NCBI RefSeq assembly: GCF_016834455.1
Contig: NZ_CP069213.1
Span: 1,302,501 to 1,366,500, forward strand
Direction: 5' to 3'
Length of the DNA stretch: 64,000 nt
DNA from: Shewanella litorisediminis
Lineage (GTDB): Bacteria > Pseudomonadota > Gammaproteobacteria > Enterobacterales > Shewanellaceae
The position numbers and the translations under genes are program-made. Below, piece after piece: positions 53,929-62,629 of this stretch (within the stretch, counting starts at the first letter, position 1; each line of letters begins with the position of its first letter). The notes below the pieces were generated by a model. It searched no databases and had not been told where the DNA came from. It saw only the letters and a program-made list of their open reading frames with translations.

Positions 53929-54909
53929 TTAACGTTGCAGCAACTTGCCGGATGGATGATTGGAACCATGCACCTGGCCGTGACAATTCAGGCAGCTTCT
54001 GCCACCGCTGAAGGCATTATCACCCACTTCGCTGCCAAAGCCTGTGTTGCCCAGATTGGCACGACTGGCGTGGCCATCGCTGGCGTGACATTCCTGACAC
54101 AGCATGGGGGCTCGGGCTTTGAGCATGGCGTCATTCACACTGCCATGGGGATTGTGGCAAGCGGCACAATTCTCAGTGACGGGCGCATGCTCCCACAATT
54201 TTGGGCCCCGCTTCTCCGTGTGGCAGGCATAGCAGGTTTCGTTTACCGAAGGCTTAACCAGCGCGGCATCGCTCAGGCTGCCATGGGGGTTGTGACAGTC
54301 GCTGCACACCATCTGAGCCCATTTGAGCGGATGGCTGGAACGTTTGTTCAGATCAGTCTTTTGCTTGGTGTGACAGCTGGTACAAACCTCCATCTCGGTG
54401 CTCTTTGACAGCACGGGATCTTTGGCTGTGTGCACACTGTGGCACGAGGCGCAGGCCACATCGGCGTTATCGTGGTGACCACCGTTCCAGGCCATGCGTT
54501 TGTCATCCTGGTGACAGGACATACACACGCTGTTTTGCTTCTCGGCACTCAAGGTGGAATCCTTGCCGAAGGTAATCATCGGCTCGTTGCCACCCTTGTT
54601 GTGGTTGCCCATGGGACCGTGGCAGGACTCGCACTGCAGCCCGGCCATGGGGCTCTTGCTGGAGTCGGTTGCGCCATGGACACCCTTAAAGAGATCCATG
54701 ACTTTTTCAGACTTTTTGTGGCACATCAAACAGGAATCGGCCCCTTTGGGTGAGTAGTTGCCTTCGGCAAACTTCTTGTCCAGTGTGGCCTCAACTTCGT
54801 CTGGGGTCATCTTGGCGTCCCATTTGGCGGCCTGTGCGGGGCTGTGCATCAGCATCCCCGTGACAAGCAGCGAGCCAAGGATGGCGCTGAGGGTTCGTGT
54901 TTTCATCAT
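53929..54909 (-). CDS. mtrA: MtrA, periplasmic decaheme cytochrome c
   Basis: The 326-residue protein has a signal peptide (cleavage near AQA, 27) and exactly ten CxxCH motifs, evenly spaced from CLMCH (about 60) to CLNCH (about 308). It is the MtrA/DmsE family, about 333 residues in S. oneidensis. It carries electrons from CymA and small periplasmic cytochromes through the MtrB barrel to MtrC. No lipobox, as expected for the MtrA group. Located between mtrC and mtrB. Confidence 0.96.
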   Translation of the reverse strand: MMKTRTLSAILGSLLVTGMLMHSPAQAAKWDAKMTPDEVEATLDKKFAEGNYSPKGADSCLMCHKKSEKVMDLFKGVHGATDSSKSPMAGLQCESCHGPMGNHNKGGNEPMITFGKDSTLSAEKQNSVCMSCHQDDKRMAWNGGHHDNADVACASCHSVHTAKDPVLSKSTEMEVCTSCHTKQKTDLNKRSSHPLKWAQMVCSDCHNPHGSLSDAALVKPSVNETCYACHTEKRGPKLWEHAPVTENCAACHNPHGSVNDAMLKARAPMLCQECHASDGHASRANLGNTGFGSEVGDNAFSGGRSCLNCHGQVHGSNHPSGKLLQR

Positions 54910-54977
54910 CTCGTTTCCTTATTTGACCGGTCTCCGGAGGGGAAGGGGAGAGCGGGCTCTCCCCGGGATAAGGTCAA

Positions 54978-56975
54978 TTACATTTTCACCACAGTGTGGT
55001 CGGTCACGGTTGGCTTGTGACAGAAGAAACAGGTTTCCTGCTGCGCTGCCTGATTGGCTTCCACGTAGTCACCATCGACGATGGCACCCATGTTGGTCAG
55101 ACCGTGGCCAATGCTCTCTGTGCTGTGGCAAGAGGTACAGGTGGCCGTGATGGGCGTAGTGTACTTGCTCACTTTAGTCTCAGGAGTCACCTGCTCGACT
55201 GAAGTTGCCAGCGCACCCTTAACCTTGAAGGCATCCAGGTTGAAGTCGTTGTGACACTGACGGCAGTCGTTGAAGACACCTTCCTGGCCATGTACCACGT
55301 GCAGCTTCATCTCGAACGCGCCCTTGTTGGCGCCGTTGCCGTAGGTGCCATCCGGGGTGTGACAGGTCACACAGGCATCAACACCCACGGTGAGCTTGCC
55401 GTTGACCTCGCGGCCAAGCTGTTCGCTCATGATAAAGCCGGTGTGGTAGCCCTTGTGAATGTCGAAGGTTTCACCGTGACAGCCCTGACAGGTGGCAAAG
55501 TTCACTGAATCGATATGACGGAAGTTTGCTGTTTCACCGGCCTTGGTGCCGTGGGCCAGCTGAGCCTTCATGGACTGGGTGGCAACACCGTCACCACAAT
55601 CAACAAACTCGGTACCACTGACACACATTTCCAGGCCGATAAAGGTAAAGGCTGTGTTGGCATCGCCGGCGCCGAAAGGCAGTACAGGCGTGGTGTACAC
55701 CAGCTTGCCATCAACCAGGGTCACGTCAGCCTGCAGAGCGCCGGACTTCACCAGATCCTTGACCACTTTCTTCTGACCATTTCCCGGGCTTCGGTTGTAG
55801 CCCATGATGGGGAAGTTGGGGCCCACGTTGGTGATGGTTTCAACACGCTGGATTTTGGACATCAGACCGGTGGCATCCACTGCGTTACCGGCGGTATCGG
55901 TGATAGCCAGAGTCAGCGTGGCGGTATTGTCTTCGTTACCTACCAGTGTGGTGCTCATGCCCAGCTTGGCGACCACTTCTTTTGCTGCCTTGCTCTGAGC
56001 CGTGTGCAGTTCTGCAGTCCAGTCACTGTTGTGACAGGCAACGCAGTTGCTGTTATCGGCCTGCATGGAGTGGCCTTTACCGGCGGCAAAGTCGATGTTG
56101 GTGTGGCAACTGCCACAGCTTTGGGCGGTAGGGATGCGGCTCCAGTTGGCCCAGTCAGGTGCGGCTTCTTTTTCAACGTGACAGCTCTGGCAGTTTTCCA
56201 GTGCCGCAACGCCGAAGGCGGGCTTAATCTTATTGTCGGTGTCATCCAGGGTGAAGTGGATGTCGTGGATAAAGACGTTGAATTCTTTACCGTCACTTAC
56301 ACGGCCTGGGGTGTGGCAGCTGGCGCAGAAGTTGACATCACCTGTCATGTGGCCGGCTTCCTGTACGTCACCGTGACAGGCATTACAGCTATCGGTGGCA
56401 ACGATTTTACGGCTGTAGAAAGCCTCGGCTCCCGAGTCGCCCATAAAGTCGGTCAGGGCTGTGGTGCCGGGTACTGTGGTGCCATCTGGCAGGGGGACGT
56501 TGTAGTTGCGGATCACCAGGCGTTGTGCCAGCTGAGCCTTGTATTCGGAGCGGGTTGAGTCGGCCAGGTTGGTACCGAAGGTATAGCTGTAGCGACCATT
56601 TTTGTGATCCACGAAAGTGCCCGGGCACTTGCCCGCTGGCAAGTCGCAGGTTTCGTCCAGCAGGTATTCCCACTGTGAGCTGTTGCCGGCACCTGTTGCG
56701 CCTTCCGGCAGCAGCTGCTCGGCATAGAAGCGCATTTTTTGCAGACCAATAACGGGTTTGTCTTCTTCGTTGGTGACGGTGAATTCGACGTTGGTGATAC
56801 CGTCGTTAATCCTTGTGTTGTCGAAAGTGAAGTGAAGCTCGGCAATGGCACCTGCGGGCTCACCGCCTGGGTTGCCTGGATTGCCGTCGCTGCCATCACT
56901 GCCGCCACAGGCGGTCAAGCCAATGGCGCTGGCTGCCATCAGCAGTGCGATTTTGGTTTTTTGTGTGTTCATCAT
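54978..56975 (-). CDS. mtrC: MtrC, surface decaheme lipoprotein cytochrome
   Basis: The 665-residue protein has a lipoprotein signal (LTAC) followed by a Gly/Asp/Asn-rich spacer, and ten CxxCH motifs in two pentaheme groups (CNACH, CASCH, CQSCH, CGSCH, CVACH; then CQGCH, CVTCH, CRQCH, CTSCH, CFFCH). Split beta domains lie between them. It accepts electrons from MtrA and passes them to metal oxides, flavins or electrodes. Two adjacent ATGs (56975, 56972) follow AGGGA; 56975 is chosen. A longer in-frame start at 57053 adds a leader with no export signal and is rejected. Confidence 0.95.
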   Translation of the reverse strand: MMNTQKTKIALLMAASAIGLTACGGSDGSDGNPGNPGGEPAGAIAELHFTFDNTRINDGITNVEFTVTNEEDKPVIGLQKMRFYAEQLLPEGATGAGNSSQWEYLLDETCDLPAGKCPGTFVDHKNGRYSYTFGTNLADSTRSEYKAQLAQRLVIRNYNVPLPDGTTVPGTTALTDFMGDSGAEAFYSRKIVATDSCNACHGDVQEAGHMTGDVNFCASCHTPGRVSDGKEFNVFIHDIHFTLDDTDNKIKPAFGVAALENCQSCHVEKEAAPDWANWSRIPTAQSCGSCHTNIDFAAGKGHSMQADNSNCVACHNSDWTAELHTAQSKAAKEVVAKLGMSTTLVGNEDNTATLTLAITDTAGNAVDATGLMSKIQRVETITNVGPNFPIMGYNRSPGNGQKKVVKDLVKSGALQADVTLVDGKLVYTTPVLPFGAGDANTAFTFIGLEMCVSGTEFVDCGDGVATQSMKAQLAHGTKAGETANFRHIDSVNFATCQGCHGETFDIHKGYHTGFIMSEQLGREVNGKLTVGVDACVTCHTPDGTYGNGANKGAFEMKLHVVHGQEGVFNDCRQCHNDFNLDAFKVKGALATSVEQVTPETKVSKYTTPITATCTSCHSTESIGHGLTNMGAIVDGDYVEANQAAQQETCFFCHKPTVTDHTVVKM

Positions 56976-57134
56976 GGTGTTCCCTGCATAGGTTGACATT
57001 GCTCTGAGACCGGGCGGCTTACCATTTGGGGTGCCGTCTAGTGGGTTGGCCATCTAAGTCAATGTTGGAAATAGCATTCCCCAAGGAAAAGTTACCTCAT
57101 AGGGGGTAGAAAATCTGTCTTGGCGTGTCCAATG

Positions 57135-57150
57135 TGTGAACTGGATCTGG
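57135..57150. promoter_or_regulatory. CRP-like site upstream of mtrC
   Basis: TGTGA-ACTGGA-TCTGG: a perfect left arm and a weak right arm (two of five). Related to the site before the undA-like gene. CRP dependence of mtr genes is known in S. oneidensis. Confidence 0.3.
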
Positions 57151-57233
57151 CTATTTCAAAAGGGGTATTGGTACTGGGGGAGGAAAGCTGTTTCAGATCA
57201 AAAAATACGTGATTTTATTGCACAATTTGCATC

Positions 57234-57263
57234 AAGAAGGGGGAGCAAATGCTCCCCCTTCTT
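57234..57263 (-). terminator. Hairpin after omcA
   Basis: AAGAAGGGGGAGCA / TGCTCCCCCTTCTT is a 14-pair perfect stem 20 bases past the omcA stop. It lacks a long T tract on the minus strand, so termination may be partial. Confidence 0.65.
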
Positions 57264-57282
57264 TTGACGTTAAGGCCTGGCC

Positions 57283-59472
57283 TTATTTGTTGTGCAGTCC
57301 ACGGATCTGATCTGCTGTGTGGCAGGTAGAGCAGCTTTCTTTGGCACGGGTGCGCACATCCTCAGCACTGGTACCGTCGACGACACCGCCGTTGGTTTCA
57401 ATGTGAGACTTGGCCGCGTCGCCCATGTACTTCTGGTGACAGCTCATGCAGGCACCGGCATCGGAGGATACCCAGATATCCACGCCGCTGTTGTCTTTGT
57501 CGCCAAAGCGCCATACGCGATCAGGTGCACGGCCCAGGGTAATACCCTTGTCGGTATGACAGGTGCTGCAGTCAGACTTCAGCACTGTGCCTGTCTGGGC
57601 ACCGGCATACTTGAGGTAGTGACCTTCGGCGCCGTGGGCCTTGTAGGCGAAGCTGGTTGGCTTCTTACCGCCTGGATAGGTGGTATCACTCTTTGTGGTC
57701 TTGTCAGAAGTGTGGCAGGTCTGACAGTTCACGCCGTTGTCGTAGTGATACACCTGCTGGTTGTGACAACCCTGACACTTGGCCGAGTCGATGATTTCGC
57801 GGCGCATGGCAGGTGTGGCAGCATCGTCTACGCCACCGTCTTTCCAGACGAAGTGCAGTGCATCATCTTTGACTTCAATCTTACGTACACCCTCGGTAGC
57901 ACAGGCAGTCATCACCACTTCAGGACGGCCGTAACCACCGTTGTTGAAGCATACCTTGAGCGCTGACCACAGCTCGAAGGTCTTGCCGTTGGCATCCGCT
58001 GGTAAGGTAACGTCCTTTGCTGTCAAGGTGTAACTCTTGTCGGTGGCGTCGTAAGTGCCGTCTTTCAGGGCAATGCGACGGTTACCGTACGAGGCTTCGT
58101 AGTAACCGGGGAAGTCCTTATTGCTGTCCCAGGCCATCACCACTCGGCTGCTGGTATCGAGGAACTCGGTGCCAACGGCGTTGCCGTCTTTATCCAGTAC
58201 CTGCACCTTGAAGGTGAACTTGCCGTCTGCGTTAACGCCTATGTTGCTGAACTTAACCGACATCTCTTTGGTGACGTCAAAGGCTTTAAGCACATCACCG
58301 TGGGCCTCGGCGCCGCTGCGGGCATAGCCGTCTTCAGCGTGACAGCCCATGCAGTTGGTGCCTGAGTTGTACTTGTAGTGGGTATCGGATGGCAGCTCTG
58401 TGTGACAGGCGATACAGGCGTTGTTGGACAAGTCAGCCTTGAACAGGTCGGCATTTGCCGGTGCGCCGTTGCCTTCTTTGTGACAGGCTGCGCAGTCAGC
58501 GGCAGGTCCCTGTGGGTACATCACCTTGCTGTAGTCATGCACGCCACCGCCATAGCCAATCACCTTGTAGGGCTCCGGAACCATTTTCTCCTCAGTGGGC
58601 GAGTAGGTCAGGCGGTGTTCACCCTTGTGGATGGCGTGGATCATGTAGGTGAAATCAACGCTGTTGCCGGTTTCCGGATCGCCGGATGTGTTGGTGTGGC
58701 AAGAGGCGCAGTTTTCAATGTCGATACGACGGCCGCCGTGGAGCTTGAGGCTCTCGGGCTGGTGACAGGTGTAACAGGTCTCAATGCTGACCACATCACG
58801 GGTTTGAATGCCATCGGTCTTGCCGGAAGCAGGTTGCCAGTCATAGTGGGCGTTGGCAGTGACCTGGGGCAGTTCGAGCTCCAGCGTAGCTCTGTGAGTA
58901 TTATCCGGGTCGAAGGGGACGGCAATAGGCTCAGTGACCCCGGCGATGTTGGTTTGGAAGGTGTAGGTGTAAGTACCGTCGCCGTGATCAACCAGGCAGG
59001 CATCACACTTGTTGGCGGCTTCTACGTTGGCCTGGAACTGGGCGGAAGGATTGATATCGGTATCGCCCTCTGGAATCCAGGCAGGATTGGGATCTTTTTT
59101 ACTGTTGATATAGGCTTGCCACTGGAAGCCGCGATTGGCTTCGATGGCTTCTTCACCTTCACCTATGGTTTCTGTGACTTCGGACAGCTGGGCGATGCCA
59201 AAACGCAGGTCGTGATTTTTGGTCAGCCCCAACACGGCCACGCCATTGGCGTTTTCCAAACTGAAGTCGACGCTCAGTACACCGGCATCGATACTGGCAT
59301 TGGTAAAGGTGGCTTTGAGGGTGGATGTCTTGTCAATACTGACGCCTATGACACCATCTTTGCCGTCTTCACCATCTTTGCCGTCGCTGCCGCAACCGAC
59401 GAGCGTTAAAGACAGTAATCCGGCACCCAATATCGCTTTTGTTGCGGCATTGAAGTTGAACCGTTTCATCAT
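57283..59472 (-). CDS. omcA: OmcA, surface decaheme lipoprotein cytochrome
   Basis: The 729-residue protein (S. oneidensis OmcA is about 735) starts MMKRFNFN and has a lipobox LVGC followed by a GxD-repeat spacer (GSDGKDGEDGKDG). Ten CxxCH motifs run CYTCH, CASCH, CAACH, CIACH, CMGCH, then CQGCH, CQTCH, CSTCH, CMSCH, CSTCH. It is a terminal metal/flavin reductase on the cell surface, reached through MtrCAB. The start follows AGGGA; an in-frame TTG at 59487 lies in the ribosome site and is rejected. Confidence 0.95.
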   Translation of the reverse strand: MMKRFNFNAATKAILGAGLLSLTLVGCGSDGKDGEDGKDGVIGVSIDKTSTLKATFTNASIDAGVLSVDFSLENANGVAVLGLTKNHDLRFGIAQLSEVTETIGEGEEAIEANRGFQWQAYINSKKDPNPAWIPEGDTDINPSAQFQANVEAANKCDACLVDHGDGTYTYTFQTNIAGVTEPIAVPFDPDNTHRATLELELPQVTANAHYDWQPASGKTDGIQTRDVVSIETCYTCHQPESLKLHGGRRIDIENCASCHTNTSGDPETGNSVDFTYMIHAIHKGEHRLTYSPTEEKMVPEPYKVIGYGGGVHDYSKVMYPQGPAADCAACHKEGNGAPANADLFKADLSNNACIACHTELPSDTHYKYNSGTNCMGCHAEDGYARSGAEAHGDVLKAFDVTKEMSVKFSNIGVNADGKFTFKVQVLDKDGNAVGTEFLDTSSRVVMAWDSNKDFPGYYEASYGNRRIALKDGTYDATDKSYTLTAKDVTLPADANGKTFELWSALKVCFNNGGYGRPEVVMTACATEGVRKIEVKDDALHFVWKDGGVDDAATPAMRREIIDSAKCQGCHNQQVYHYDNGVNCQTCHTSDKTTKSDTTYPGGKKPTSFAYKAHGAEGHYLKYAGAQTGTVLKSDCSTCHTDKGITLGRAPDRVWRFGDKDNSGVDIWVSSDAGACMSCHQKYMGDAAKSHIETNGGVVDGTSAEDVRTRAKESCSTCHTADQIRGLHNK

Positions 59473-59620
59473 AATATTTCCCTGCAAGTGTATTTGTCAT
59501 CGCCATTAACTAGCGGTTAATAAAAACAAATCTCATTAACCATAGAGAATGGGTGGATTTATGTTTCCATGGTTAAGGCTAACCAAGTGATGCAGAATAA
59601 TCAGTCTCTTTCGCCGGGTT

Positions 59621-59636
59621 ATGTGATTGAGATCGG
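59621..59636. promoter_or_regulatory. CRP-like site upstream of omcA
   Basis: ATGTGATTGAGATCGG has a good left arm TGTGA and the inner GATC but a poor right arm. It is about 150 bases before the omcA start. Confidence 0.25.
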
Positions 59637-59707
59637 ACTATTTCTTTAGGGGTATTTAATTCATGAGGCCATTCACCTTCAAATGATTGTGAAGATTGAT
59701 TTGGGTC

Positions 59708-59740
59708 AAAAAGTCGGTATCGACAGATGCCAATACCGAC
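59708..59740 (-). terminator. Terminator of the undA-like gene
   Basis: On the minus strand GTCGGTAT...ATACCGAC is followed by TTTTT, seven bases after the stop. Confidence 0.8.
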
Positions 59741-59747
59741 AGTTGGT

Positions 59748-62177
59748 TTAGAAACTTACCGGATGAACCTTGTCAAAACCGAAGGTCTTGCGCGCACTGT
59801 GACAGGCTGCGCAGGATTCACCGCCGGTATAGCTGCCCTGAGTACCCTGATATACACCGCCATTTTGCAGGAAGTGATTCACGGCGGCTTCGTTGCCTGC
59901 CAGCGTTGGGGCGTGGCAGGAAGCACAGGCGGCAACCGTGGGCGAATATTCACCGTCGGCGGCCAGGAAGGCCTTTTTGATTGCAAGGCTGTCGAGCTTA
60001 ATCTGCCCCTTGTCGTGACAGACGGCGCAGTCGGCCACATTGCCCGGGAAGCTGATGTCGGTGGTGTAATTACCGAACCGGCCGGAGCGGGTGTTGGCGT
60101 GGATCTGGTGTGCCATTACCTTGAAGTCGAAGCCGCGGCTAAAGGCCTTGGCGCGGCTGGCACTGTGTCCCGAACTGTTGCCGGCAGTCAGACTGTCGTT
60201 GTGGCAACTGACACAGCTACCGTCATCCAGGTGCACCGCGGTGTTAGGCTCAGAGGTATGGCAGCTTGAGCAGCCTGCATCCGGGCTACCGGTGGCGCGG
60301 GTGCGGGAGTGGGCCTTGGAGAAGTCAGCCTGGGTATCGTGGCAGTCGGCACACTTGTCGGCAGATACCACGGCAACGGGGCCGTCAATGGCATCGCCAC
60401 TCAAGGAGAAGCTGGCACGCTTGGGGGCAATCACAACCTCGGTGATGTCGGTCTGCTCATCATCACAGGCAACGGCAACGCCGCTGGCCTTATCGGCACA
60501 CACATACAGCTTGGCAGACAGGGTACCCTGCTGAATGGCGTTGATGTTGGCATGACTCAGGCCGCTTATCCGGTACTGGATCTGGCTGCCATTGCCGCTC
60601 TTTTCGATGGTCGCATTGATATATTTAGTGTAGTTGGCCAAATCGACACTGAAGCGACCGGGATGACTGCCAAAGCTGGAGCTGCCATAGCCAATCTGGT
60701 AGTTGCCATCAAAAGCCGCTGCCACCAGCCACAGGCTCTTCACCGCCGCATCGGTATCCGGCGCCTGCTCGCCCGGCCAGTTGAGGGTTACCGTCAGGCT
60801 GCCTTTGCCGTCAAGCATGGCAAACTGACCATTGTCCAGACTGAAGGCGTAGCTGTCGCGAATGCTGGTTTTGGCATTGTCCACTGAGGTGTGGAAGATG
60901 GCCGAGCCCAGCGGGTTGGAGGTATCGGCGTGACAACCTGCGCAGTTACCGGCGTCGAATACGGCGCGCACATCGGCGCCCTTGATGCCGTCAGTTTCCG
61001 GGGTGGCGTAGTAGTGGAAGTAGTTACCCACGAAGCCACGGTCTTTTTGGCCGTCTGGCGGCGTTAACCAGGCGGCCTGATCGACTACGTTGAACTCGCC
61101 CATGTGGCAGGAGGCGCAGGCTTCCTGACGATGGAAACCGAAGTGACTGGCCTGAGCCGGGGCATCTTCACCCTGGATGTGGCAGCTTTGGCAGCTTTCG
61201 CCACCGGGGAAGGTGACCTTGCTGTAGTCATGGATACTGCCGCCATAACCGACCATCTTGTAAGTACCCTGGTGAATGCGGTGCAGCATGGCGCCAAAGT
61301 CGAGGGTAGCGAAAGTTTCAGGATCGCCGGCGTAGCTGGTGTGGCACACCACGCAATTTTCGATGTTGGTACGCTTAGCGCCGTGCATCAACAGCTTGGG
61401 CGCGCTGGCGGTTTCATAGTCATCGTTGTGACAGCGGATGCAGGACTCTTGCAGCGCCACCAGCTCACGGCTAGCTTCGGCCTCGGCCGCCATGCCCGTT
61501 GCCGGAATAAAGTCATAGTGACTGTTCACCAGAGTCGCATTACTCACCACCGAGGTTGGCTTTAACTCCAGAGTGATCCTGTGGGTCAGCTCAGGGTTGA
61601 ATTCTGTATTCAGACCATCGATTTGCGGATAATCGGCGAGGGCCTTGGGGAAGGTGAAACGGTACAGGCCCGAATCCAGTACTTCGATACAGTCTACTTT
61701 ACAACTGCTTTCAATACCCGGCTGGATCTGTGGTCGTGCCAGCGCTTCAAAGCCTGCCGGTACGTGGGCAGGGTTGGGATCTTTGAGGTTATTGATGTAG
61801 CTGGTCCACTGGCTGGGCTTGGTGCCTTTACGGCTGGACTTGGCGTCGCCGCCCTTAAGGTCACGCTTCTGAAGCGCATCCAGTTTGGCGATACCAAAAC
61901 CCAGGGTGTTGATTTCATCGAAGGATTCCAGGCCGTAAACGGCAACGCCATTGGCGTTTTCCAGACTGAAGTCGACACTCACCCGGCCATCTTCAATTCG
62001 GGCATCGATAATTTTGGCGCTCAGACTGGTGGCGGACTTGATATGCACGCCTGTGCCACCATCCGGGCCATCACTGCCGTCTTTGCCATCGCTGCCACAG
62101 CCACCCAGCATTGCTGCCAGCAAAGCTGTGCTCAGCGCGGTGCGAAGCAGATTGCTTTTATTATGGTTTTTCATCAT
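59748..62177 (-). CDS. undA: UndA-like undecaheme (11-heme) surface lipoprotein cytochrome
   Basis: The 809-residue OmcA/MtrC-family protein has a lipobox LGGC, a GxD-rich spacer, and eleven CxxCH motifs: CIRCH, CVVCH, CQSCH, CASCH, CAGCH, CADCH, CSSCH, CVSCH, CAVCH, CASCH, CAACH. Eleven hemes and an extra motif in the second heme group are the mark of UndA, an outer-surface metal reductase of some Shewanella that partly replaces OmcA. Here it is beside omcA rather than instead of it. The extra heme relative to the upstream paralog is one of CSSCH/CVSCH. Start: CAGGGGAAA before ATG 62177. Confidence 0.92.
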   Translation of the reverse strand: MMKNHNKSNLLRTALSTALLAAMLGGCGSDGKDGSDGPDGGTGVHIKSATSLSAKIIDARIEDGRVSVDFSLENANGVAVYGLESFDEINTLGFGIAKLDALQKRDLKGGDAKSSRKGTKPSQWTSYINNLKDPNPAHVPAGFEALARPQIQPGIESSCKVDCIEVLDSGLYRFTFPKALADYPQIDGLNTEFNPELTHRITLELKPTSVVSNATLVNSHYDFIPATGMAAEAEASRELVALQESCIRCHNDDYETASAPKLLMHGAKRTNIENCVVCHTSYAGDPETFATLDFGAMLHRIHQGTYKMVGYGGSIHDYSKVTFPGGESCQSCHIQGEDAPAQASHFGFHRQEACASCHMGEFNVVDQAAWLTPPDGQKDRGFVGNYFHYYATPETDGIKGADVRAVFDAGNCAGCHADTSNPLGSAIFHTSVDNAKTSIRDSYAFSLDNGQFAMLDGKGSLTVTLNWPGEQAPDTDAAVKSLWLVAAAFDGNYQIGYGSSSFGSHPGRFSVDLANYTKYINATIEKSGNGSQIQYRISGLSHANINAIQQGTLSAKLYVCADKASGVAVACDDEQTDITEVVIAPKRASFSLSGDAIDGPVAVVSADKCADCHDTQADFSKAHSRTRATGSPDAGCSSCHTSEPNTAVHLDDGSCVSCHNDSLTAGNSSGHSASRAKAFSRGFDFKVMAHQIHANTRSGRFGNYTTDISFPGNVADCAVCHDKGQIKLDSLAIKKAFLAADGEYSPTVAACASCHAPTLAGNEAAVNHFLQNGGVYQGTQGSYTGGESCAACHSARKTFGFDKVHPVSF

Positions 62178-62275
62178 TTTCCCCTGCGAATATCACCGGT
62201 GCCCCGGTGTGGGTTTGGTGTTCAGCATGATTTACCCATAAAGGGATAGGTGTTCCCAAATGCATATTCGGTCGA

Positions 62276-62291
62276 TGTGAACTGACTCAAA
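62276..62291. promoter_or_regulatory. CRP-like site upstream of the undA-like gene
   Basis: TGTGA-ACTGAC-TCAAA matches the CRP half-sites with one mismatch (TCAAA for TCACA), about 100 bases before the start codon. Confidence 0.4.
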
Positions 62292-62583
62292 TTCAGTGTT
62301 TTTAAAATGTTAAATATCAGAAACGCTATTTAAAACATGCGCTTATTTCATTTTCTTTCAGGTGGGGGCTTAGGTTGGCATTGAACGCTGATGCTTTTCT
62401 GAATAGTTGCTGACTGAAATGCTGAAAGATGAGTCGTTTTCTTGCTCTGAATCAAGGGATTAATGCCGATTTATGGGGCTGTTTTCACCGTTTTCAGGCG
62501 GGTTTTAACCTTTAACGCCCCCGCATTACCCAAGCGTTAACAGGTGTTACTGGCTGTAACTGGCGCTCTGTATACACCGCGGG

Positions 62584-62614
62584 AAAAACAAAAGGCGGCC
62601 TGGGCCGCCTTTTG
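62584..62614 (-). terminator. Terminator of the partial cytochrome gene
   Basis: On the minus strand CAAAAGGCGGCC-ca-GGCCGCCTTTTG is followed by TTTTT. Confidence 0.85.
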
Positions 62615-62629
62615 CATTAGTACCGGAGG

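Larger units (their letters stand above)
56976..57282. other. Intergenic region upstream of mtrC
   Basis: About 300 bases with no gene. A CRP-like half-palindrome lies at 57135-57150 and the OmcA-gene hairpin at 57234-57263. It must contain the mtrC promoter unless transcription reads through from omcA. Confidence 0.55.
62178..62629. other. Intergenic region between two UndA-like cytochrome genes
   Basis: About 450 bases, no supported gene. It holds the upstream gene's terminator (62584-62614), a small GTTAC-tggct-GTAAC dyad (62546-62560) and a CRP-like site (62276). It likely contains a promoter for the undA-like gene. Confidence 0.55.

Noticed and set aside
59473..59747. Possible small gene between omcA and the undA-like gene
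   Set aside because: No open frame with a ribosome site; the region is AT-rich and fits a promoter.
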